64,000 bases of DNA from Pagrus major (Eukaryota > Chordata > Actinopteri > Spariformes > Sparidae). The position numbers and the translations under genes were made by a program. The notes under the pieces were generated by a model that was not told the DNA's origin, ran no database searches, and saw nothing but the letters and a program-made list of their open reading frames with translations. Shown in pieces: positions 34,298 to 44,600 of this stretch (its first letter is position 1; the number at the start of each line of letters is the position of its first letter). The stretch covers positions 19,044,197 to 19,108,196 of the forward strand of contig NC_133230.1 of the NCBI RefSeq assembly GCF_040436345.1. The letters run 5' to 3'.

Positions 34298-35541
34298 TTT
34301 TCACTATTTTCTGACTTATTGTTGGCAAATTCCACTGATTAATGTAGACAGTTATCTGCAGATTAATGGGTAATGAAAATGATCATTAGTAGCAGCCCTG
34401 GTTGTCACTCCTGTGCCGTATGTTACTGCTGATTTTGTACTTCTTGTCAGTGAAGTTCAGATAGAGAGAAAGGGTAAGAGAGGATGTTACATTGCAAGGT
34501 CACCTGTTGTGACACATTATGGCCTCAGCAGACTGTATTTACTTCCCTGAAGAAAGCAAGCGAAAGACACAACAACCCGTCCTGGAAAGTTACCTCTATG
34601 CAATCTCCCCCCAGTGTTTCATGTCATTCAAACAAACCCCCCCATCTCTTCTCTCCATTTTTCCAATGAGCCAAGTGATTTATGTCAAGTTAAGTCAAGC
34701 ATGAGCCAGCATATGAATCAAAATTTGTCAAGTTGGCTTTTCCCATTCAGGTCTATAAACTGATACGCTTAGTTTTGAATATGAATCCCCAAGGGAGCGC
34801 CATGTTGCTTTTAACTGACTGTAGCTTGAGCAGGGCAATCTAAGCCTTTGTTTTTCACACCATCCCACCATCCCACCTGCTTCGGCGAGACGATGGAGGG
34901 CCCTTTGAAAACAACGAGGCGGCATGATTTATTATTCTAATTAGGCGAAGTGAGACTTTAGCAAAGCCACAATTATACTAAATCGCCAAAACAGTTTTCT
35001 GTTCGGCTGGCTCCTGTTCTGTTCAGATGTTAATCAGAGGTAGCTGTTGAGTCAAGGTGCAAAGAGCTTGTGAGTCACACTATTGGCTTGGTAATATCTT
35101 CCACAAACACACAAACATTTAAACACTAGAGTCCTGTATGGAATTACAAATAGGCGTTTTGCCTTATTAAATAAAATTACATTTAACTGTCTAAACCAGG
35201 TAAACATAAACACACAGCTTTCCAACCATCTCCCAGTCAAACAGCGGGCTTAACATGCCACGATACCCGGTTAAAACCTACTGCGGTGTTTAATTCCAGG
35301 TCATTTCATAATCTCTTTGATACTCACTCACATCTGCACATCTCTCCACTCTCACTCACTGACAATCAAACAGCTGCAAGCTGGCATACTCACTAAATCC
35401 TCCGGTACAACACACAAACCACACACATGAGCATATGCAATCACCCACCACATGCACGCACATACACTACATACACAAGTGCCCATTAGAGAGCCCGCAC
35501 ACAATGGTGCACCCAGGCGCAAACACTTATGCATGCAAGCG

Positions 35542-35570
35542 TACACACACACACACACACACACACAGAC
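35542..35570. repeat. (CA)n microsatellite
   Basis: CA run of about 29 bases. Confidence 0.95.
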
Positions 35571-35917
35571 ACATTTCTACTCAAACTGCTGGCGCACTCG
35601 TGCAAAAAACTGGTTTTATTCACCGCAGATATTCTTCTCAATTAAAAGTAGATCCTTCCTCCATCATAGCACACGGCGAAAACTCAGGAAAACACTAAAT
35701 TTATTGATCATTTGTTAAAGGGATGCACACACACACAGGGAGGAAATTGACACACACTGTACGTCTGTGGTTCCCATCCATCCCCCGTGCTTCTCGTCAC
35801 CTTTTTGTCCCCTCCCTCCCCTCTCCCCTTTCTTCTTCCTACATCCCCACACACCCCCAAAACACCCCAATCATCCTGCATCAACAGGCATGTGAACCCG
35901 GTGTTCGGTTATCTCTT

Positions 35918-35942
35918 TCTCTCTCTCTCTCCCTCTCTCTGC
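35918..35942. repeat. (CT)n microsatellite
   Basis: CT run of about 25 bases with one CC interruption. Confidence 0.9.
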
Positions 35943-35986
35943 CTGCTCTATTTTCATCCTGTGTGCTTCCACTCTCCTAGCTTTCG

Positions 35987-36181
35987 GGTAATTACCTGGC
36001 ATTTGCATTGCAAAGTCCCCTGTGCCGCCCTCAGCTCCTCCGCAGGTGATTGAGCTTCATTTCCCCGGCAGATAAGAGAGAGAGAAAGGGGAAGAGAGGG
36101 AGAGAGGAAAGGGGGATTGCAGCAGGGTGTGATGTTATTCTGGCTTGCAGGATATGGGAACAATGGCCTGGATTCTTTGTT
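35987..36181. promoter_or_regulatory. Possible enhancer: homeodomain, octamer, GATA and SOX words clustered
   Basis: In order: the 10-base palindrome GGTAATTACC (35987-35996), an octamer ATTTGCAT (36001-36008) four bases later, AGATAA (36070-36075), AACAATGG (36159-36166) and CTTTGTT (36175-36181). The local sequence is of mixed composition, unlike the simple repeats around it. It lies 2.3 kb before msra. Function is inferred from motif words only. Confidence 0.3.
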
Positions 36182-36495
36182 ACTGGTAAATTGGCTGGTT
36201 CAGAGCATGCACAAGAATGCTTTAAGTTATCGCACGTAAATAATCATCCTCATTACTATCACATTGCTGGTCTGGCCGTAGTGGAAGTAAAATCACATCT
36301 GAGAGAGAGTGAGCTGACCAGTGCAGGCCTGTGACTCTTTGAGACTTTGTTGGGGGGCATTTTGCCTTTATTAGATAGGTTTTATTTGACAATCAGGCAG
36401 ATAACATGAGGGTAGGGAGAATCGGGTGTTGCAATTATTTGGTGTGCATCTTCAGCCTCTAGGCCAACATGATACCAGACTCTTGGTGACTCTTG

Positions 36496-36755
36496 CAGGG
36501 CTGCAACCAACGATTTATTTAATCACAAATTAATCATTTGGTACATAAAATATTGGAAAAAAGTGAGAAATATCCATTAGTTTTCCAGACTCCACAGTGA
36601 CGTTGGCCTTGTTTTGTCAAACCAACAGTCCTGAACCCAAATATAAGTCAAAAGCAGCAAATCCTCACACTGGAGAAGGTGGAATATGCAGAGAATGTTT
36701 GGTGATGGACTGCTGCTGAATAACTATCCGTCTATAGAATAATCATTTCACCTTG
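36496..36755 (+). mobile_element. Diverged hAT-like short element (GCTGCAAC family), second copy
   Basis: It starts CAGGGCTGCAACCAACGATT, the canonical end of the family also present, inverted, at 8390-8729. Phrases such as CCTTGTTTTGTC continue in the family order. The right end is not clear and may be lost. Confidence 0.5.
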
Positions 36756-37168
36756 ACACTTGTCCTTTTTCTCTTTTTTGTTCATTGATTTTCCATCTAT
36801 AACAGAATGTAAAGCACAGCTTTTGATGACTGAACCACATCTTGGACATCAACATTGAGCGTACTTTTTCCAGATGAAAATACTTTGGACTGCAATTCAA
36901 AACTTTCTGCTGGTATAAACTGCAGCAAAGATAACACAGCATGTACTGTTGACCTCAGTGTTGTTGTTAGGCCTTGAAAATACCATCGACTGAACAGGTA
37001 ACCTGAAGGCAAATATGTTATTTATTTACTTGTTGAAAGTTGTGAACAGATATGACCCTTGTGTAACTACATATTAAATCACATTTTTCACGAAAAACAA
37101 AAGATAAAGAGACCCAGTGTTAAGCTGTATTGTGCTAATGTACATTCAATTGCTTAAAGCACTTATGG

Positions 37169-37608
37169 CTGGTCTGTTCAACTGGCAGCCAGCGGGCCAC
37201 ATCCGGACCAGAAGCAACCTCCGAATGGCCCAGCATACATAAATCTGATACATGATAAAGCACGTAAAACTACATATATAGTGTATATATCCATGTATGT
37301 CTCACACACATATGTGCTACAAGTAAGTTTTTTCCAGAGCTGATGATGGAAGTCGGCGATGAGCAAGTACTTGTTTCTTTTAACGCCATCTCCAAATGCC
37401 AAACCACTGTGTTTAATGAGTGCGTTGCGGTGCTTAAAGAATATGATATTCAGGCACCACACTTAGATGTATCATTTTTTTTTTTTTACTATTATATTCA
37501 TTTGTATCTGTGACAAAAATGTCATTACCAAAAGCTGCTAAAAAAGGTCTGTCTGCAGGCTTACCTCCATTTCTTGGTTTTCAATGAATCTGTAATTGAG
37601 CAGCCCTG
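37169..37608 (+). mobile_element. hAT transposon remnant with perfect 8-bp target duplication
   Basis: The element is 440 bases long. It is bounded by ACTTATGG on both sides (37161-37168 and 37609-37616), an exact 8-bp duplication as hAT elements make. The ends are imperfect inverted repeats: CTGGTCTGTTCAACT on the left and CAGGGCTGCTCAATT for the right end read on the other strand. Near the left end is the GGGCCACATCCGGACC phrase common in hAT-derived DNA. Inside is a short transposase-like fragment. Confidence 0.85.
37343..37471 (+). pseudogene. Transposase fragment, BED-zinc-finger-like, inside the hAT remnant
   Basis: A frame of about 43 codons contains NECVAVLKEYDI, which resembles the CNE-VAVLKEYN segment of BED-finger hAT transposases and their GTF2IRD2/ZBED-like relatives. 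The Cys and His pairs of a BED finger are incomplete and the frame soon stops, so it is a dead fragment. The family link is from memory. Confidence 0.45.
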
Positions 37609-37737
37609 ACTTATGGGATGGTGACTTTTAAATGGACATCTCTCTTTCTGAAGGAATCGTAGCGGTGCCCCTAAAGAAACATCATATGGTATAGCGGTGA
37701 GTGACGGCTAGTTTTCTTCACAGATGCTTCGTCTGTA

Positions 37738-38080
37738 GAATCAAAATCAGAATTGCTTTTATTGCCAAGTGAGTTTACACATACAAGGAATTTGCTGTAG
37801 TCTGTAGGCGCAAAACAACAAACAATGCTAAAAATACTTAAAAGACATAATAAAAATATAGAGTGTGAGTATAAATATAAATACAGTGTGACTGATTTTA
37901 AAGTTGGTGAACACTGTCTAGATGTATCCAGCAGTGCAAACAGTTTGACCTGGATTGTGCAAGGTCGCAGCAGATACTGATGCTGCAATGTGCAAAATGC
38001 ACAACACGTGCATGGATTGATACTCTTTTGTGGACTATTACCAGTGGGCCCTTGAAGTTGTTAGTCATCGGGATGAAACC
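37738..38080 (-). repeat. LINE 3' end, minus orientation
   Basis: Read on the minus strand, the segment ends CTTGGCAATAAAAGCAATTC and TGATTTTGATTCTA. This is the 3' end of a fish LINE with a degenerate ATTCTGA tail, here facing away from msra. The left limit on the minus strand is approximate. Any open frame in it is a decayed remnant. Confidence 0.6.
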
Positions 38081-38187
38081 CAGGACACGCATGCAAAATG
38101 AACCACAAAGAGAAAAGCTACTCATCCATACATCCATCCTCCAGCCTCGTCCTACCAGGAGCACCTCCCACGGAATGAGAGCTGATA

Positions 38188-38438
38188 ATTGGCGGGAGCT
38201 CATTTGCATGCGGAACGGCGTGGATATTTATTTAAATTTAATTTCGTTCCCGCACACGGTGCACTGTAGGCTTTTGTGCCAAAGTCATATTAACCCCTTG
38301 ATTAGTTAATATGCAGTGCACGACGTTGCCCACGCCCGATGAATATTCATATTGATGGCGTTTTCGCCGCCGTGTCTCCACTCCTCCCCTCCCCTTCCCA
38401 TCCCTCCACCCCTCCCTCTCTGCCGTACGGGCGCCACT
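38188..38438 (+). promoter_or_regulatory. Proximal promoter and 5' UTR of msra
   Basis: ATTGGCGGGA (about 38189-38198) fits an E2F-type site, and an octamer ATTTGCAT follows at 38202-38209. CpG content is high from here through exon 1, to about 38690, suggesting a CpG-island promoter. An ATG at 38355 is in frame with the chosen start but has T at -3. Confidence 0.4.
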
Positions 38439-38622
38439 ATGGAGGCATCCCGGAAGACGGTGTCGTGTTCGCGGTTGTTCTCCCAAACACAAGCACACAC
38501 CGTTTGGCTCCTTCTAGTTTCCGTGTCGCTCGCTGCCGCCGACTCAATGGCAGACGATAAGACTCAGCTGCCCAGCAGAGACCGCGCTCTGAAAGGAAGA
38601 GAGGAGAAAATGGTCGTGGCAG
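38439..38622 (+). CDS. msra: msra coding exon 1 (leader)
   Basis: 61 codons plus one base, ending ...EEKMVVA before a GTAAAA donor. A second in-frame ATG at 38547-38549 would give a shorter form starting [10 protein letters not shown] without the hydrophobic leader, but it has T at -3. Mammalian MSRA makes mitochondrial and cytosolic forms from alternative starts, so both ATGs may be used. Leader sequences are poorly conserved, so this exon is placed by phase, position and CpG context rather than by close homology. Confidence 0.8.
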
Positions 38623-41600
38623 GTAAAACAACACACGGCGACACAAAGTTGTATCCGCCACGGTGAAGGCGGCATGCGCGAGCTGTCACAGGTGACCATT
38701 ACGTGCTCGTGTTACGCGCCATTGACGCACTCGAGTTACCCTATAACGGTCCATGTAGAAAGTATTGCCAGAGAAGCTTACAGGTTATTAAAGGAACAAC
38801 TTTAATGTAATAAAAACTGGTGTATGTCAATATTTAGCTGCTACTTGTGTTAAATCATCGACTTAAAAGACTTTAGGAGAGGAATATTTGAAGATAAGCT
38901 GATACACCTGACTAGCCAGAAGCTGGCTTTGATGACGCACTTTATTTTAAACGTCTGTCAGCTGAAGTTAGGCCCTAACAGATTCAGCATGATGTCATGG
39001 GCTAATCTGCAAGGTTTAACTTTTATGTGATCCCATTCTGCAGAAAAGACGTATGACAGAAAAGGCAAAACTGGATTTGAAGAAATTTCAGGGTCAAAAA
39101 ACAGGAAATCGAGGCTCTCGCCCGACAACAATGCTTACACAGCTCCCGCAGGGTTGCCAGGTCCGTGCGACAAAACCAGCCCGGTACTGGAACTCAAAAT
39201 ATGCAGCCCTTTCCAACTGCTTTTAAAGTACAACAGTAATGCTATCGGCCCAGTTTTCCCTAAACAGTTATAGAGGAAACGAGAATGTGTGTCCGTGTGT
39301 TTCTTTGCTTGCATTTGTGGACAAGACGTGTCGTTTCTTTCTGTGAAAAATAGGTCTTCCTAACCCGTGGACAGAAAATTCAACATCAAGCAACACTTCA
39401 AAAGTAGCCCAATTCCGCTGACAAACCGCAGACCTGGCAACCCTGCTCAGAAGCTCAGTCCTGAGATCAGTATTAACATGTCGGTTACGCTACCTGGCTG
39501 TTGGAAATGTCAGGGGCTGAGAGATAAAACAACAAAGACACGATTTCATGTTGAAATGCAGAGCACAGGGTGTGTCAAACATGTGGCTTTTAGAAAAGTA
39601 AAATAAACCAGAGAATACTCATTTTTGAAAGTTAATAAACCAATTGTACGTGCACAGTGCATAATGTTTCCCATTTGAGATGTTTTCTAACCCTTTGTGT
39701 GAAAAAGTCACCCTAAGCAACAAATGCTGGTAGAGCTACACTGACTCACTGACTCTCGGCCTTACTCGGGGTTGCACTTAACATATTCTTTATTCTGCTG
39801 TTTGTTAAATATGAAAAAAGTTGAAAGTATTACCAGACTTTGGACTACGTATTGCATACACTTTTTTGCAATTCACGATTTCATACAGTTTCAGAGTGAT
39901 TTTCTCTTTGAGTTATGGCCATGGGAACGTAATCTCATACGAGGCCTTTTAAAGCAAGTATGCCCTGGGTGCATTTGCTGCAGTGCTATTTAACCTGTTT
40001 GGTGTTTTGTGTGGTTTTTGGATAGTCTTGTGTTACAAATAGTTGTTGATGAAATCAAGATAAGACAAATCTGCATGGATCAAGTTCTCACACTGTCAGA
40101 GACATACTAGAACTCAAGGAAACCAAACAGTTTTTACTGTTTATGATTTCATCCTTTCTTACAATGTGGAAGAGGAGTCCAACCTCTACATCTCATCTCA
40201 GCCCATTTCATCCTTTCATTCAACTTTTCATCATACTCTTTTGGGACAGGAGGGCTCGTTGGAGTGTGCGACAAAGGCGAAACGATGCGATTTGAACCCG
40301 GTTTCTGTCTTCACCTACTCAGACTGAGATGTCCACAAAGTGCATTGTGGGAGCTGGATGTGAGTGCATAGGAGGAAGTGGTGCCGCAGCGTCCAGGGGC
40401 CCATCTGGGCATTATGCGCATGAAGGCTCCGCCCCGTCGTAAGTTCCTGCTCCGTCTGTCGAAGCAGCTCGGAGACACCGCATGGCAGAAATCTGTTCCT
40501 CCCCTTTCACCGTGGGGGGCAGCTTAGGTGGAGACGGGGTTGTTCTAGTGTGTGTGTGTGTGTGTGTGTGTGTTGCAATAGCACGCTTCTGTGTTTGTCG
40601 GTGTGGGCCAGCAAGCATGAGTGATTTAGGGTTTGCAAGGACTGTCTCCACATATGCCCTGTGCAGTCCCAGCCTTGTGTGTGTGTGAGTGCACACATTT
40701 GTCCCCTCTCTCCAATGAAGATCACTAATTTTGAAGTTGCCTCTACCCTTCCAGCCTCTTTAAAGAAGCTCCTTGTTCAGACGTCCTGTGTTCCCTCCCT
40801 CTCTCCAGTCTGTATAATGTACTCTGTGACCTTGGCGAGAATGATCCAGTGGCAGATTGCTACATGGTAGGGGCACAGTAGCTATTATTTTGAGTCAGTG
40901 CTGGATAGACTGCCAATATTTCTTCCCAAACAGGATGGGGGAGGTCAGCTGACCAAAATCAATCTCTGTTACATGCTTCACTATAACTCTTTAAAGCAGG
41001 TTCATGGCGAAGATATATTTCTGGCATTATTTCTCGCTTGTTTTCCCATCTCTGCTGTAGCCAGATGCCCTTGCTGTTTTGGCTTTAGCAATCAGCTCCA
41101 AGGGAAAGAAAAATATGTAAGTGAATGGGAAAGCATGCAAATTAAGTATACAAACAGATAAATAAATGATGGATTTTGCTCAAAGGCAGCACTGTGGCTT
41201 ACTGATTAGGGCTGTTGCCTGAGCACAAGAACTTTCTGTCTGTTCACCTGAAATGTGAACTTTGCATGTTTCCTCATGTCTGTGTAGGTTTCCTTCAGAT
41301 GCTCCTGTCAGTTATGTGTATCGGAGACCCTGAACAGTGTATCATGCATCTTGCCCAATGCATGCTGGGATTGACTGCCTCTCTGTGACTAGAAAATAGA
41401 TAGATTTGCTGTTGTATATCTGCATAGAAAACGTGTAAAGGTAGATTTTACGATGTAGTTAAAAACATGCATTTATTAATTTTTGCTGACCAGGTGGACA
41501 CCGTCCTCTCCTTTCAGACTGGTGTTTGCCTAAAGATATTTGACCAGGCCCCAACAGGATGTGCCTCCATCTTGTTGGGAGGACATAATGGAGCCATAGT

Positions 41601-44600
41601 AGGTAGTCTTCTCCCTAGCAACTGTTTCCGTTGCTAGGATACAGTATGTATGGAATGCGTGGATGGCTTCAAAGTTGCGCACTCTTCAGAGTCTAGACAG
41701 TTTTCCCACTCTGAACAGAGGCAGCTTTAAATGCATGTGTCACAACAGCAAGTTGGGTTGGTCCGTTTGAGGCCACAGTATCATCATTTCTTTTACTTAC
41801 CTCGTACTGTTTTTAAAAATCAACGACCTCCCCCCAGTCTTGCCTCTTTTCCTCCTCTCCCCTCCCCTCCCCTTCTTTGCCCCACTCTTTTTCGCCCCCT
41901 ACCCATCCTCCCATACAGCAGAGGGTAGTTGGCATCGGTATAAAGCATCACCCTCCTCCGACGACTCGTGCCTGACTCTCTGCCAACCTGTGTGAAGCTA
42001 GAAAGAGGAATTGCGAGAGGGAGGGAAGAGGAAGAGAGAGAGAGAGAGAAAGAGAGAGAATGGATTTTTGGAAGGAAATAAACAGAGCAGCCTGGAAATC
42101 GACCTTTCCGTTCCCACTTTTGGCATCCAGGGATAGTACCTCTCCCGTTTCTCTGCATGAGGGGGCAGCAGCGCTTGGACTCCAGTTTAACGGGTGAGAA
42201 ACAAGGGACCATGGGTTGAATCCAAGGGTAACAAAGACTAAATACCCGCCGAAACAAGTCAAACTGGACGTTATTATCCACTAAGCAACAGATAGATCGT
42301 CCTGCCCTTGAATGATAGTAACCATGATACCAGCAAAAGTGGCGGGGCGCCGGGTCCGATGTTTTGGTTCTTGTCCAGCCGCCTACAGCCACCAAGCTAA
42401 AAGCAACAAAAGGTGACCAAAGTATTCCGCTTTAGTCCCGTTGTACGGTATAGCCTGCACTGCGCTTTTTCAGATATCCTCAAAAACAAAGGCGCACAAA
42501 AGAAATTACGCCCATATCTCATTCAAGTTGGGAAAAAAATCCTTTTCATGAATCCTTCCCCCATATTCAGCCTGTTTTTCTTCTTTTGTAAGCTCAGTCA
42601 GTCACCCTCCCTGCTTGTTTTTTGTCGTCCTCTGTTCTTTCTTTTGCTGGCGTAGTGAGGCAGCGTAGTGAGGGTATTCAGCCAGTTCTTTCTCTGTGCC
42701 TGTGTGTGTTAAGGTGGGGTAATTCTGGCAGAATGGGGTGTGGGCGCTGGGGCTGGCAGGGGGGAATGCTGGGCTAGGCACAGTGAAAGGAGCCAGCCTG
42801 GCACCACCTGGACCTCTGCCAGCTCGCTCCATGGGAGAAATACCCGCAGCAGAGGTTGGTGTGCGAGTGATTGTGCGGCTGATTGCGTGCAGGCGTGTGT
42901 GCACGTGTTTGTAAGAGGAGAGTGAGGGATGCTGGGAAGGTGGTGTGAGGAAGAGAGTGTGAAGTGAAGATGGAGAGCAGCTGAGAGAGACGAGAGGGCG
43001 GGGAGGCTTGGCTCCGATTTTGGCTTCTCTGGACAGAGCTGTGTCGGCGTGTTCTTGGCTGTCTTCGTTTCTACCTCTCTTTTTTTGTTTGTTTATTTGT
43101 TTGCTTGTTTGTTTTCCCTGTGTTCTCTCTTGGATGAAGTGCTTGGTCTTTTTATATAGCGCCCAAAGGCATGGTGGTCTGAAAGCCAAAAGAATCCTTC
43201 ACTGCCTTTCTGCTACCCTCATCTGTTGCTTCTCACTGGCTATTTACTCCTTTTATTGTTTTGGCAGGCTGAACTCTCCTCCTCCCACTCCTCCTCCTCT
43301 ATCGCACACTTGTCTCCCTCTCACTCTCTTTTCCTCTCGCTGTCATTTGGCAACTTCAGTACTTTTTATCTTTGTGGCCAGAAAAGCAGGACAGGATGGT
43401 GAGAGGGAGCAGGGGATGGAGACGAAACAAATTCCCAGGAGGAGGATGAAGATTTTTCCTGTCCTCCCACCACCTTAAGTCACCCCCACGGACTGAGAAT
43501 ATTTAGCTGATAGAGTCACTGACAAAGATATACTTTGATTGCAGCTGACTGTGCCCGTGAACATGACCTGGCAGTGCCAAACAACCTGCTGCTAAAAGAC
43601 AGAACTGTCGCGCAATAGGAGGGCAGGAAGGGACTGCCTGAAGGCAGTCAGGCCTCTGTGACATGACATTTCAGGAGTCCTTCATGCTACTGCAATCTGT
43701 TACTGCACAGAAAAACCAAACAAGTTTGTCTGATATCAAAAAGTGCCCTTAAGCTGACATGCCAAGACAGGTGGTATCAGCTCAAGTGCTGTGGTGCCTC
43801 TTTTGCATCTTATATTCTTCAAAAACTACTTGTTAATCTTTCAAGTCCAGGCATGGTGTTGTTTCTTGTCATTGCTTCTGGCTGTACAGTCTGAAATTAA
43901 CTAACTGGTCTTTGGCCCTTTGTGACAGTAAGAGATCATCCCACTCCTATCAAGGAAATGAACTATTATGTCTCTATCAGATTAGAGATTCTTTGTATTC
44001 AGGTCAATGTCACACATCACATCCCGAGCGGTCAGAGAGCAATCACACATTGAACTTTGAGCAAGCATCCATTATTGGTATGTGCCTAAGCTCTTAGTGT
44101 ACCCTGTGGCCTGTTTATCTGTCGACTAATATTAGTGGTTGCAGTACAAACCAGCCTTGCTTAGTGGAGATTTGCACGCTAAGTCACCTCAGTCTTCTTA
44201 AACCCTAATCCTCCTCACACATCTGTGGGCTACACATACACACACACACACTTCCTTTTTAGCGCTCTAATTCCACGCAGCACAGTTGGCAGTAGAGTGC
44301 CACCCCACCCCCTACCCCCCTCAGCACTCCAGTTTGTTTTACTTATGAGGTATTTTTAACATAGCAGAAGATTAGGGCAGCATCGGGTCTACTCGCAAGG
44401 CCCTTCCCTGCTCTTTAGGTTAAATGAGAGCGTGCCCCTGAAGAGCCGTCATTGGTTTGCTTCGTGGACACCCAATGGTGCCAAGCCTTGCACTTAATAC
44501 ACTCCAATTTCAAAAGATACAGTAGAGTAAGCGAGAGATCAGAAAATAACTGCGTGATTGTGTTTAATTGTGGGTATTGAGGAGAGGACAGCGGGGATAG

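Larger units (their letters stand above)
18646..38300. other. Intergenic block of about 20 kb without a convincing gene
   Basis: No run of coding exons with matching splice sites is visible on either strand. The longest open frames (for example 20425-21018 plus, 20382-20795 minus, 24906-25457 plus, 25440-25859 minus) run through CA, GT, GAG or C-rich repeats. Around 20.4-25.9 kb the DNA is richer in GC and simple repeats. A minus-strand AATAAA at 22482-22477 could end an unknown transcript. Repeats and motif clusters are listed separately. Confidence 0.6.

Noticed and set aside
18650..38300. An opioid receptor gene expected after YTHDF2 as in mammals
   Set aside because: No seven-helix receptor exons or recognisable motifs are visible on either strand.
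42324..42412. Possible alternative msra first exon ([17 protein letters not shown], then a GTGACC donor)
   Set aside because: It has a good start context and a basic leader-like peptide, but it ends in phase 2, whereas msra exon 2 needs phase 1. Joining them breaks the frame.
41820..43478. Frames of 191, 195 and 156 codons on both strands in msra intron 1
   Set aside because: They overlap or lie next to each other on opposite strands, have Ser/Pro/Leu-rich composition from CT/GA tracts, and match nothing I know.
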